A stretch of 7,651 nt of DNA from JBBRLA01 sp038231615 (lineage in GTDB: Bacteria; Myxococcota_A; Polyangia; Palsa-1104; JAEUJZ01): NCBI GenBank assembly GCA_038231615.1, contig JBBRLA010000418.1:1-7651 (forward strand), read 5' to 3'. A program made the translations under genes and the position numbers. Shown piece by piece: positions 1 to 5,851 of the stretch; the stretch's first letter is position 1, and each line of letters starts with the position of its first letter. Below the pieces are notes generated by a model. The model was not told where the DNA came from and did no database searches. It saw nothing but the letters and a program-made list of their open reading frames with translations.

Positions 1-841
1 GATAGCCCGCTTAAAGGGCATTGAAACACGCTCCCGCAAATTCCGCAATGCCGCGGATCGGTCTGGCCCTCAGTCAGATAGCCCGCTTAAAGGGCATTGA
101 AACCAGACAGAGCTTATCGAGGAGGGTCCAGCCGAGCTGGCCCCCTCAGTCAGATAGCCCGCTTAAAGGGCATTGAAACAATGGGAAACGCTCCTCTTTC
201 ATGACGGGTTCTCCTTCTCCCCTCAGTCAGATAGCCCGCTTAAAGGGCATTGAAACGGCCATAACATCACAGCCGTTCAATCTTCCATGGGTCCCCCTCA
301 GTCAGATAGCCCGCTTAAAGGGCATTGAAACCAGCCGCCAAACAGTTCCGCCGTCTGCTGGAAAACCGGCCCTCAGTCAGATAGCCCGCTTAAAGGGCAT
401 TGAAACAGATGCCGCTGAACTGTTGAACATGATGGATCGCCACCCCTCAGTCAGATAGCCCGCTTAAAGGGCATTGAAACCCGCTGCAGCTCGGTGATCT
501 GACGAACGGTCGGATTGATCCCTCAGTCAGATAGCCCGCTTAAAGGGCATTGAAACGTCTCTGCGACGATTGCGCTAGCGGTCATTATCTACCTACCCTC
601 AGTCAGATAGCCCGCTTAAATGGCATTGAAACATCATCACCATTAATGTACATGCGGACTCCTCTAAAGGCCCTCAGTCAGATAGCCCGCTTAAAGGGCA
701 TTGAAACAAGAGCGGGCCCGGCTCCGCATGAGGGTCCGCCGGTGCCCCCTCAGTTAGATAGCCCCCTTAAAGGGCATTGAAACAGGCCAGGGTCCGACAC
801 TGATAAGTGGCCGTATAATCACCCTCAGTCAGATAGCCTGC
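1..841 (+). CRISPR. Type III CRISPR array 1: 10 full 37-nt repeats plus two partial ones, 11 spacers
   Basis: The 37-nt repeat begins CCCTCAGTCAGATAGCCC and ends AAAGGGCATTGAAAC. Full copies lie at 67-103, 143-179, 220-256, 295-331, 370-406, 444-480, 520-556, 596-632, 671-707 and 747-783. A copy cut by the window edge is at 1-27 and an incomplete last copy at 822-841. Spacers are 37-40 nt (28-66, 104-142, 180-219, 257-294, 332-369, 407-443, 481-519, 557-595, 633-670, 708-746, 784-821) and all differ. The 3' end ATTGAAAC is the usual 8-nt crRNA 5' handle, so the array should be transcribed left to right. Repeats 1-8 and 10 are identical where complete. The copy at 596 has G to T at 621, the copy at 747 has changes at 755 and 765, and the last is broken. 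That gradient puts the trailer on the right and the leader to the left of the window. Spacer length and the csm genes alongside fit a type III-A array. No leader is visible. Confidence 0.98.
822..841 (+). repeat. Truncated terminal CRISPR repeat fused to cas10 coding sequence
   Basis: Bases 822-838 match the first 17 nt of the array repeat exactly. Base 839 is T instead of C, 840-841 match again, and similarity then stops. The 3' half of the repeat, including the ATTGAAAC handle, is absent. From about 841 the sequence reads as cas10 codons in the frame of the downstream gene. The bases around 838-841 may be microhomology shared by the repeat and the original cas10 sequence, which would suit an illegitimate deletion, but the parental sequences are not in this window. 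Confidence 0.85.
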
Positions 842-909
842 GACGAGACAAGCTCCGTGCCTGGCATGATGTCGCCGCAGGGACCGGGCGCTGGCGGGGC
901 GAGGATCTG

Positions 910-2121
910 GTGCTCGACCCGCTCGACACCCCCTGCGCCCTCTGTCGCCATCGCCGGGCCGAGGTCAATGATCCCGAGGAAGATACCGGGGTGGAACGCA
1001 TGGTCTGCCGGCGCTGTCATGACGACCGCCGTATGGGCCGCTGGCTTCTGGACGCTCGCTGGATGGTGATCCGAGACACACTCGGCGGGACCCAGGACAA
1101 GTGGGTGGGCGTGGCCGGCCTGGGGGTCTTCTTCGAAAACGGGGGGGAGCCAAGGATTGACGGCGCAACGATCTACTGGAGCGACCTACGATCAGGATCA
1201 GGGCCCAAGGGTCTCCCCCGGGACCGTTTCCTTGACCGCCGCTTGGCTCGCCATGTGCCAGCAGAGGGCGGGAAGCCCCTGGAGTTCATAGACCTCGCCA
1301 GCAGGGCGACGGGCGACAAGCTGCTTGGTATCCTCAAGATGGACGCCGATTCCCTGGGTGTCGCCATCCACAAGTTGCTCGTGGAGTCGACCGATCTCAA
1401 GCCGCTCGGTGACTTCAGCAAGCGCCTGGATGACTTCTTCGCCGAGACGCTCGACAAGGAACTCAATAACAACCAGTGGAACCTGATCTATACCGTCTTT
1501 GCCGGTGGCGATGACCTCCTGCTGGTGGGACCGTGGGACATCCTCCTTGACTATGCCGGCCATGTTCACCGGCTTTTTCACAAGGAGTTCGATGGCAGAC
1601 TGACGCTCAGTGCCGGCATGGAACTCATCAAGCCCAGACACCCGATCAAGCCTGCCGCCAGTGAGGCCGAGAGGCTCCTGTACCAGGCCAAGAACGTCGC
1701 CGCGCGTGGTGCAGCGGCCTCCAGAGACCAGTGTGCCACCCTCGGCCAGATCTGGAAGTGGCAGGACCACGATGCCATCATCAAGGCCGCCAAGGACCTC
1801 ACCCGCTGGGTGCAGAAGGGCGTGGCACAGCGCGGGTGGATCCACACCTTGCTGGTCCTGGCCGAGGCCCGAGAGGACGGCGTGCGCGACCCCGAAGGAG
1901 ATCAGACCAGCAGGCTGCTGGCGACATCACGACTCGCGTACCACGTCGCCAGGAACTACCCGCGTCTGGATGATCGGGACCCGGATAAGGCCGCCATGCG
2001 ACGCTGGGCCGACAGCCTGGTCGCGGACTTCGACAGCCACAAGACCATGATGACCATCTACCTGCCGGCCATCGCGCGCTACGCCCTGGCTGCGACCAGA
2101 AGCAAGAAAGAGGAGGTCTGA
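910..2121 (+). CDS. csm1: Cas10/Csm1, 5'-truncated: zinc ribbon, GGDD palm and C-terminal domain only
   Basis: This is the C-terminal half of the large subunit of the type III-A effector complex. An intact Cas10 cleaves ssDNA with its HD domain and makes cyclic oligoadenylate with its palm domains. Counting from the GTG at 910 (403 aa), the sequence shows a four-cysteine zinc ribbon (C9-x2-C12, C33-x2-C36), the palm-2 strand motif KMDADSLG (D145, D147), the polymerase/cyclase motif AGGDD (G199-D202), and then a helical C-terminal domain. Csm1 proteins are usually about 700-850 aa, so the HD domain and palm 1 are missing. The frame is open back to 781, through the broken repeat, and 841-909 already looks like Cas10 sequence. 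GTG910 is therefore only a candidate start; GAGG at 901-904 could act as its ribosome binding site, but it also encodes cas10 residues. The gene ends 1 bp before csm2. Both palms form the ATP site in known Cas10s, so this product is probably not an active cyclase alone. A pseudogene or an assembly break is equally possible. Confidence 0.88.
   Translation: MLDPLDTPCALCRHRRAEVNDPEEDTGVERMVCRRCHDDRRMGRWLLDARWMVIRDTLGGTQDKWVGVAGLGVFFENGGEPRIDGATIYWSDLRSGSGPKGLPRDRFLDRRLARHVPAEGGKPLEFIDLASRATGDKLLGILKMDADSLGVAIHKLLVESTDLKPLGDFSKRLDDFFAETLDKELNNNQWNLIYTVFAGGDDLLLVGPWDILLDYAGHVHRLFHKEFDGRLTLSAGMELIKPRHPIKPAASEAERLLYQAKNVAARGAAASRDQCATLGQIWKWQDHDAIIKAAKDLTRWVQKGVAQRGWIHTLLVLAEAREDGVRDPEGDQTSRLLATSRLAYHVARNYPRLDDRDPDKAAMRRWADSLVADFDSHKTMMTIYLPAIARYALAATRSKKEEV
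2111..2116 (+). promoter_or_regulatory. Shine-Dalgarno site of csm2
   Basis: A perfect AGGAGG lies 6 nt before the csm2 ATG at 2123, inside the last codons of the cas10 fragment. It fixes the csm2 start. It also implies that csm2 can be translated efficiently even if the upstream cas10 remnant is not. Confidence 0.85.
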
Positions 2122-2122
2122 T

Positions 2123-2650
2123 ATGCAGCCCCAAGGAGGACATCGGGGCCAGCCACCCGGGCGTGGGGGCGGGCCCCGCCGCGGTGGCGGGGGCGGTTCG
2201 TTCCCTACGAGGCAAGACGAGCGCAGCCTGGATGAGCTCTGGCCGGACTACCTGAAAAGCGGGTATTTCGATGAAAAGAAAAACCTCTGGCCCGAACTGG
2301 TCAGCCGCGCTCGGGTCGAGCCTCTGGCAAAGGCGATGAAGTACTCCAAGCCTGAGCTGACCTCCAGCCAGGCCCGCCGCTTCTTCCAGCACTGTCGTGC
2401 CATCGAGGCCAGGCTGCGGGATCCCGAAAAGTCGTCTTGGGAACAGGAGCGGGGCACCTTCATGATGCTCGACATCGCTGCGTCGGACGCGCTGGGCAAG
2501 TCGACATCCAAGATCCCCAGGCTTTTCCATGACTTCATTCAGCGCAATGTAAAGGCAGTCAAGAACGGGGATGACTTTCGCAAGGGCTTCCTTCCTCACT
2601 TCGAGGCTCTCATTGGCTTTGGCGCCCAATACTTTCGGGACAGGGGTTAG
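2123..2650 (+). CDS. csm2: Csm2, small subunit of the type III-A Csm complex, with Gly/Arg-rich N-terminal tail
   Basis: Csm2 is the small helical subunit (Cas11 group) that lines the inner filament of the Csm complex and contacts the crRNA-target duplex. The 175-aa product has a globular, mostly helical part from about residue 34, with the Csm2-like segments SSQARRFFQHCRAIEARL and, near the C-terminus, FLPHFEALIGFGAQYF. The assignment rests on those segments, on the size, and on its place between cas10 and csm3. Residues 1 to about 27 form a low-complexity tail rich in Gly, Arg, Pro and Gln, with RGG-like runs. That makes the protein longer than a usual Csm2 of about 120-150 aa. The ATG at 2123 is supported by the AGGAGG site and follows the cas10 stop by 1 bp, as in a translationally coupled operon. 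A start inside the gene that drops the tail is possible but has no comparable ribosome binding site that I can see. Confidence 0.88.
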   Translation: MQPQGGHRGQPPGRGGGPRRGGGGGSFPTRQDERSLDELWPDYLKSGYFDEKKNLWPELVSRARVEPLAKAMKYSKPELTSSQARRFFQHCRAIEARLRDPEKSSWEQERGTFMMLDIAASDALGKSTSKIPRLFHDFIQRNVKAVKNGDDFRKGFLPHFEALIGFGAQYFRDRG

Positions 2651-2654
2651 ATCC

Positions 2655-3296
2655 ATGAAGAAGATCGGACAGCGGACCATCACCGGCACCATCCACTGCA
2701 TCAGCGGACTGCGCGTCGGTGGCAGCGACGAACTCCTGCAGATCGGCGGCGCCGACCTGACTTGCATCAAGCACCCCGTTACACTCAAACCCTATGTCCC
2801 GGGCACTTCCCTCAAGGGAAAAATGCGCTCCGAAATGGAGAAGAAGCTCGAACGCTTCAGCGGCAGGGACAACAACGAGCCGTGCGGCTGCGGCGAGTGC
2901 CTGGTCTGCCGGGTATTCGGCCCGCACAAGAATATCAAACACAACCTCGGGCCGACGCGCATCATCGTACGCGACTCCCAGCTTCTCCAGGGAGGCGAGA
3001 CGGAGCTGAAATCTGAAAACGTGATCGATCGCAGGTCCGGGACCGCCCTGCATCCGCGCAAGGTCGAACGCGTGGTGGCGGGTTCGGAGTTCACCTTGAA
3101 GATCGGCATCCAGATCTGGGACCTGGATGACAAGTGCCTCTACAACAAGGTCCAAGGCGGCGAGGCGCTGGTGGAGTTCGTCAAGGACGGCCTGCGGGAG
3201 ATCATCAACACCGGCATCGGATCCGGCGTGAGCAAGGGCTCCGGAGAAGTGGAACTGCGTGACCTCAAGCTCGATGGCGTATCGTTCTCGTTGTGA
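2655..3296 (+). CDS. csm3: Csm3, Cas7-type RAMP backbone subunit and target-RNA nuclease
   Basis: Csm3 forms the crRNA-binding backbone of the Csm complex and cuts target RNA at 6-nt intervals. The 213-aa product matches the usual length. The N-terminal RAMP strand is followed by GLRVGGSDELLQIGGAD; D34 at its end aligns with the catalytic Asp33 of Streptococcus thermophilus Csm3, so RNase activity should be retained. The conserved PYVPGTSLKGKMR follows at 46-58. A cysteine cluster (C77, C79, C82, C85) precedes RVFGP, as in other Csm3 zinc-binding regions. Near the C-terminus is the glycine-rich RAMP loop GIGSGVSKGSGEVEL. The frame is open upstream to 2571, but the Csm3 N-terminus starts at ATG 2655, which has AGGGG at 2642-2646. 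The gene begins 4 bp after the csm2 stop and overlaps csm4 by 4 bp. Confidence 0.95.
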   Translation: MKKIGQRTITGTIHCISGLRVGGSDELLQIGGADLTCIKHPVTLKPYVPGTSLKGKMRSEMEKKLERFSGRDNNEPCGCGECLVCRVFGPHKNIKHNLGPTRIIVRDSQLLQGGETELKSENVIDRRSGTALHPRKVERVVAGSEFTLKIGIQIWDLDDKCLYNKVQGGEALVEFVKDGLREIINTGIGSGVSKGSGEVELRDLKLDGVSFSL

Positions 3297-4270
3297 GTGC
3301 CGCCGTGACGCTTTACCGACTTCGCCTTGAGCCCCTCTCGCCCTGGCTGACTCCATGGCAAGCTGACACGCTCGCGGGCATGCTTTGCTGGGCCTGCGCC
3401 CGAACAGAGGGGAGCGACGTCCTACGCCAAGAGATCCTGGATCCAGCCAGACGTGGCGAGCCGACCTTCGTCCTGTCCGACGCCTTCCCAGGCGACCTCC
3501 TTCCGTTGCCGTTGGCCCTGCGCCTGCAAGATTTTCCCGATCAGCCTCACAAGAAAATGAAGCAGGCCCGCTGGCTGGGGGCGCAGGCCTTCCAACGCTG
3601 CCAGCAAGGTGCGCGCCTGGCGGCCTCGGACCTCCTGCCGGAGGAGTCTCTGGGCTACCACACGCAGGTACGCAACACCTTGAGCCGCACGAGCGATATG
3701 ACGGGGGCCACCGATTCGCTCTTCGCCAGGACCGAGACCGCGCTCAAATCGCAGCCGCTGGGGGCCCAGGCGAACGCCTTTCTTTCCGTGTACACCAGGA
3801 TTGCCAGCGGGTTCGAGGAGCGCTTCATGTCCCTGTTTGACGAACTTGCCAAGGTCGGCTTCGGGGAAGACGCCACGGTCGGCAAGGGGCAGTTCTCCAT
3901 TCTCTCCCCGGGATTGGAGCCTGCCGGGTGGCTTGATGAAGCGGGCGCCGGTGGCGATGTTGCGGTGTCCTTGTCAACGTTCCAACCAGGCCCTCAGGAC
4001 CCCACCGATGGCCTGTGGGAGTCCTTTATCAAGTACGGCAAGCTCGGGCCGGATTTCGGCTTGAAGAACGTATTCAAGCGTCCCCTGGTCATGTTCCGGC
4101 CAGGAGCCTGCCTGCGCCAGGTGGGTGGGCGGCCCATCATAGGCCGAGCGATCCCCATGGACCAGGTGCTGTCAATCGAAGTTTGCCAGGATCTGCGGTC
4201 TCGCGGCACGGACGTCCTGCATCTGGCCTATGGCCTCGCCGTTCCCGCCAGGCTGACCTTGGAGGGCTAG
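3293..4270 (+). CDS. csm4: Csm4, Cas5-type RAMP subunit that holds the crRNA 5' handle
   Basis: Csm4 caps the 5' end of the crRNA and joins the Csm3 backbone to Cas10. The 325-aa product has the usual Csm4 length. It begins with a RAMP strand (VTLYRLRLEPLSPW), carries the NTLSRTSDMTGATDSLF segment typical of the family, has a glycine-rich loop GFGEDATVGKG at 189-199, and ends with a conserved strand region containing FRPGACLRQVGG and DVLHLAYGLAVP. The GTG at 3293 overlaps the csm3 stop (GTGA). There is no clear Shine-Dalgarno site, so translation is probably coupled to csm3. A second GTG at 3305 would start only 4 residues later and cannot be excluded. csm5 would normally follow in III-A loci, but here the gene is followed after 3 bp by a membrane CARF protein. 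Confidence 0.92.
   Translation: MSAAVTLYRLRLEPLSPWLTPWQADTLAGMLCWACARTEGSDVLRQEILDPARRGEPTFVLSDAFPGDLLPLPLALRLQDFPDQPHKKMKQARWLGAQAFQRCQQGARLAASDLLPEESLGYHTQVRNTLSRTSDMTGATDSLFARTETALKSQPLGAQANAFLSVYTRIASGFEERFMSLFDELAKVGFGEDATVGKGQFSILSPGLEPAGWLDEAGAGGDVAVSLSTFQPGPQDPTDGLWESFIKYGKLGPDFGLKNVFKRPLVMFRPGACLRQVGGRPIIGRAIPMDQVLSIEVCQDLRSRGTDVLHLAYGLAVPARLTLEG
4261..4266 (+). promoter_or_regulatory. Shine-Dalgarno site of the membrane CARF gene
   Basis: GGAGGG lies 7 nt before ATG 4274, within the last codons of csm4. It supports this start, and so the two N-terminal hydrophobic segments are really part of the protein. Confidence 0.8.
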
Positions 4271-4273
4271 CCC

Positions 4274-4990
4274 ATGAAGTTTGTCCAACTCCTCAGGCGG
4301 AAGTGGTCCACATTTGCAGCACCTCTCGTGGCTGTCATCGTGGCACTGCTCAAAGACATCATCCTGAAGATTTTGAAACGATACGTCGGGGATACGATCG
4401 GCGGCCTGGTCTACACGTTGCTGATGATCGTCACCGTGGGCCTGGTCATCTACCTGATTGGCCGCGCTATGCGACCCAAGCCACAGGAGATGGTGACACA
4501 TCAGGAGAGGCCGCCCCAGATGAAGGCGCTGATCCTGCTCCTGGGGCCTGGTCGCCAGGGAGAGGCCCCCGAGAGCCAGTCTGCCGAAGCGGCGATCGAA
4601 TACCACCGGCGCAAGAGAGCGGGTGACCAGAACCCCGTGCTGCACTGGTGCTGGCTGATCTGCTCGGCGAAATCACAGGCCTATGCAAACGAGCTGGCCG
4701 AGAAGTACAGAGAGAAAGGGATGATTGTCACGGTGATGCCGCCGGTGGACGGATTTGATCCGCAAGCGACCTATGACACCGTGGCGGCAATCTACAGCAC
4801 AGGGCTGGTCGAGCAGAAGCTTGCCAACCAAGACGTGATCGCCGATTTCACCGGGGCGACGAAACTGATGTCTCTAGGCATGGCATTCTACTGCACCCTG
4901 AACAATCACCAGATGCAATACATGACCGGCGGACAGCCAGCCCTGGCGTCCGTACCCAAGATGATTGAGTTCCGGCCGCAATCACCCTGA
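4274..4990 (+). CDS. Membrane-anchored CARF-domain effector, Cam1-like
   Basis: This is probably a cyclic-oligoadenylate-controlled membrane effector of the type III system. The 238-aa product has two hydrophobic segments, roughly 13-34 and 41-66, joined by a basic stretch (KILKRYVG), and a charged linker. A Rossmann-like domain then runs from about 83: strand MKALILLLGP, strand WCWLICS, and a second half with DFTGATKLMSLG at 191-202. That last motif matches the DxTGGTKxMS signature of CARF domains that bind cyclic oligoadenylate, here with Ala in place of the second Gly. No HEPN, PD-(D/E)XK or other nuclease domain is present, so the membrane segments are the likely effector part. The known Cam1 family (N-terminal membrane segment plus CARF, cA4-gated membrane depolarisation) has the same architecture, though I remember it with one helix. 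The gene starts 3 bp after csm4 and clearly belongs to the operon. Its stop lies 9 bp from the convergent acetyltransferase gene, so no separate terminator fits between them. Specific Cam1 membership is inferred. Confidence 0.82.
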   Translation: MKFVQLLRRKWSTFAAPLVAVIVALLKDIILKILKRYVGDTIGGLVYTLLMIVTVGLVIYLIGRAMRPKPQEMVTHQERPPQMKALILLLGPGRQGEAPESQSAEAAIEYHRRKRAGDQNPVLHWCWLICSAKSQAYANELAEKYREKGMIVTVMPPVDGFDPQATYDTVAAIYSTGLVEQKLANQDVIADFTGATKLMSLGMAFYCTLNNHQMQYMTGGQPALASVPKMIEFRPQSP

Positions 4991-4999
4991 GCGCCTCGA

Positions 5000-5584
5000 C
5001 TATTCACCGATCACCCAGGCCGGAAGATGCGGCGTGCGCGGATCAAAGCGCATACTAAGGTTCAAGCGGTCCTGATACCGGGTTGCGCGGTTAGGAACAA
5101 AGCCCAGACGGCGGTAGAATTCAATGGCGTCTGGGTATGCATCGACGGTGAGCAAGCGACATCCTGAATGCCTGGCGAGGAGCCGCACCTTGGCCAAGGC
5201 GAAGCGCATCAATTCCTTGCCCAGACCTTGATTGCGCAAAGACATCGCGACCGCGAGGCGGGCCACCTTGAGTGCGGGCACCACTGGATGATCTTGATGG
5301 CTGAGGCCCAGTTTCTTGCGTTCACCGGACTTCAACTCTATCGCGTCCACCAGCAGCGCGACGTAGCCAGCTAGTTCGCCGGTGTACATCGCTGTGAAGG
5401 TCCGAGTAACGTCCTGTTCCTGCAGGCGGAGGGCATCACTCCGCAAGAAGTCGTCGAGATCAGTGTCGCCGCAGGAAAAGTCCGCCGCTGCCCCCATGTC
5501 CTGTGCCGTCAGTTCCCGGATGTAGAGCAGCTTTGGATTGATGGCAAGATTACCCGTTGGATCCATGGATCGGCCGTATAACAT
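5000..5584 (-). CDS. GNAT-family acetyltransferase, probable TacT-like toxin of a toxin-antitoxin pair
   Basis: GNAT toxins of the TacT/AtaT group acetylate the amino group of aminoacyl-tRNA and stop translation. The 194-aa product shows the family pattern: an N-terminal FSCGDTDLDDFLRSDAL (36-52), a strand ending in ELAGYVALL (70-78), the acetyl-CoA binding motif RNQGLG (117-122, fitting Q/R-x-x-G-x-G/A), and DAIEFYRRLGF (152-162), whose Tyr157 aligns with the catalytic tyrosine of GNAT toxins. The first ATG is at 5584. A second, at 5566, would remove six residues, and neither has a strong Shine-Dalgarno site. The gene lies 39 bp downstream of a 60-aa ORF on the same strand and converges on the CRISPR operon. 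Toxin activity is inferred from the motifs and the paired small gene; an ordinary acetyltransferase is the alternative. Confidence 0.85.
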   Translation of the reverse strand: MLYGRSMDPTGNLAINPKLLYIRELTAQDMGAAADFSCGDTDLDDFLRSDALRLQEQDVTRTFTAMYTGELAGYVALLVDAIELKSGERKKLGLSHQDHPVVPALKVARLAVAMSLRNQGLGKELMRFALAKVRLLARHSGCRLLTVDAYPDAIEFYRRLGFVPNRATRYQDRLNLSMRFDPRTPHLPAWVIGE

Positions 5585-5623
5585 GCGACCGAGAAGCTGT
5601 CAGCATTCCGGGGCGGGGCGGGC

Positions 5624-5806
5624 CTACTTTTTCTTCGCGGTCTTGTGACCACTCTCTTTTGGTCGCATGACCTCTGCGAGGTAACGCTCAGCCCATTCAT
5701 CACGACGGCGCTGCTCATCTGGAGGCGCAACGTCTTGGAGAGAGTTCAGTAGGGCTTCAGCGTCTTCGCCTTCGAGTGCTGGAGTTGGAAGAATGGGTCT
5801 CGCCAT
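5624..5806 (-). CDS. Small hypothetical protein, candidate antitoxin of the GNAT toxin
   Basis: The 60-aa product begins MARPILPTPALEGEDAEALL, has a central acidic/basic helical stretch (DEQRRRDEWAERYLAEVM), and ends in a lysine-rich tail (KTAKKK). It is not the ribbon-helix-helix DUF1778 antitoxin usually found with TacT-like toxins. No DNA-binding fold is obvious. My recollection is that small proteins with a similar P-T-P-x-L-x-G-x-D-A start occur beside GNAT or PIN toxins, which supports an antitoxin role, but this was not checked. It lies directly upstream of the toxin on the same strand, 39 bp away, in the usual antitoxin-first order. An AGGATAGG stretch lies about 6-13 nt before the ATG. 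Its upstream region is occupied by CRISPR-like repeats, and I see no convincing promoter of its own. Confidence 0.62.
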   Translation of the reverse strand: MARPILPTPALEGEDAEALLNSLQDVAPPDEQRRRDEWAERYLAEVMRPKESGHKTAKKK

Positions 5807-5851
5807 GGTGCCTATCCTGGTTCAATCCTCACAGGAGACGCCGATTCCGTC

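Noticed and set aside
201..780. Two plus-strand open frames across the array (201-458 and 550-780)
   Set aside because: They translate the CRISPR repeat itself, giving the recurring peptide LSQIARLKGIET. The openness comes from repeat composition, and the array explains the sequence fully.
1198..1845. 215-codon minus-strand frame inside cas10
   Set aside because: It lies entirely opposite the cas10 fragment, which has clear domain motifs. The frame reflects high GC and has no recognisable protein features.
2571..2654. Upstream extension of the csm3 frame by 28 codons
   Set aside because: Csm3 homologues start at the MKKIGQ position. The extension overlaps csm2, and ATG 2655 has its own AGGGG site.
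1799..3356. Long minus-strand frames opposite csm2 and csm3 (1799-2788, 2610-3356)
   Set aside because: They are antisense shadows of well-supported genes and show no motif or ribosome binding site.
5818..5840. GGTTCAATCCTCACAGG near the antitoxin as a fifth array 2 repeat
   Set aside because: Only TTCAAT matches, the distance to the next repeat is about 33 nt, and the stem is absent.
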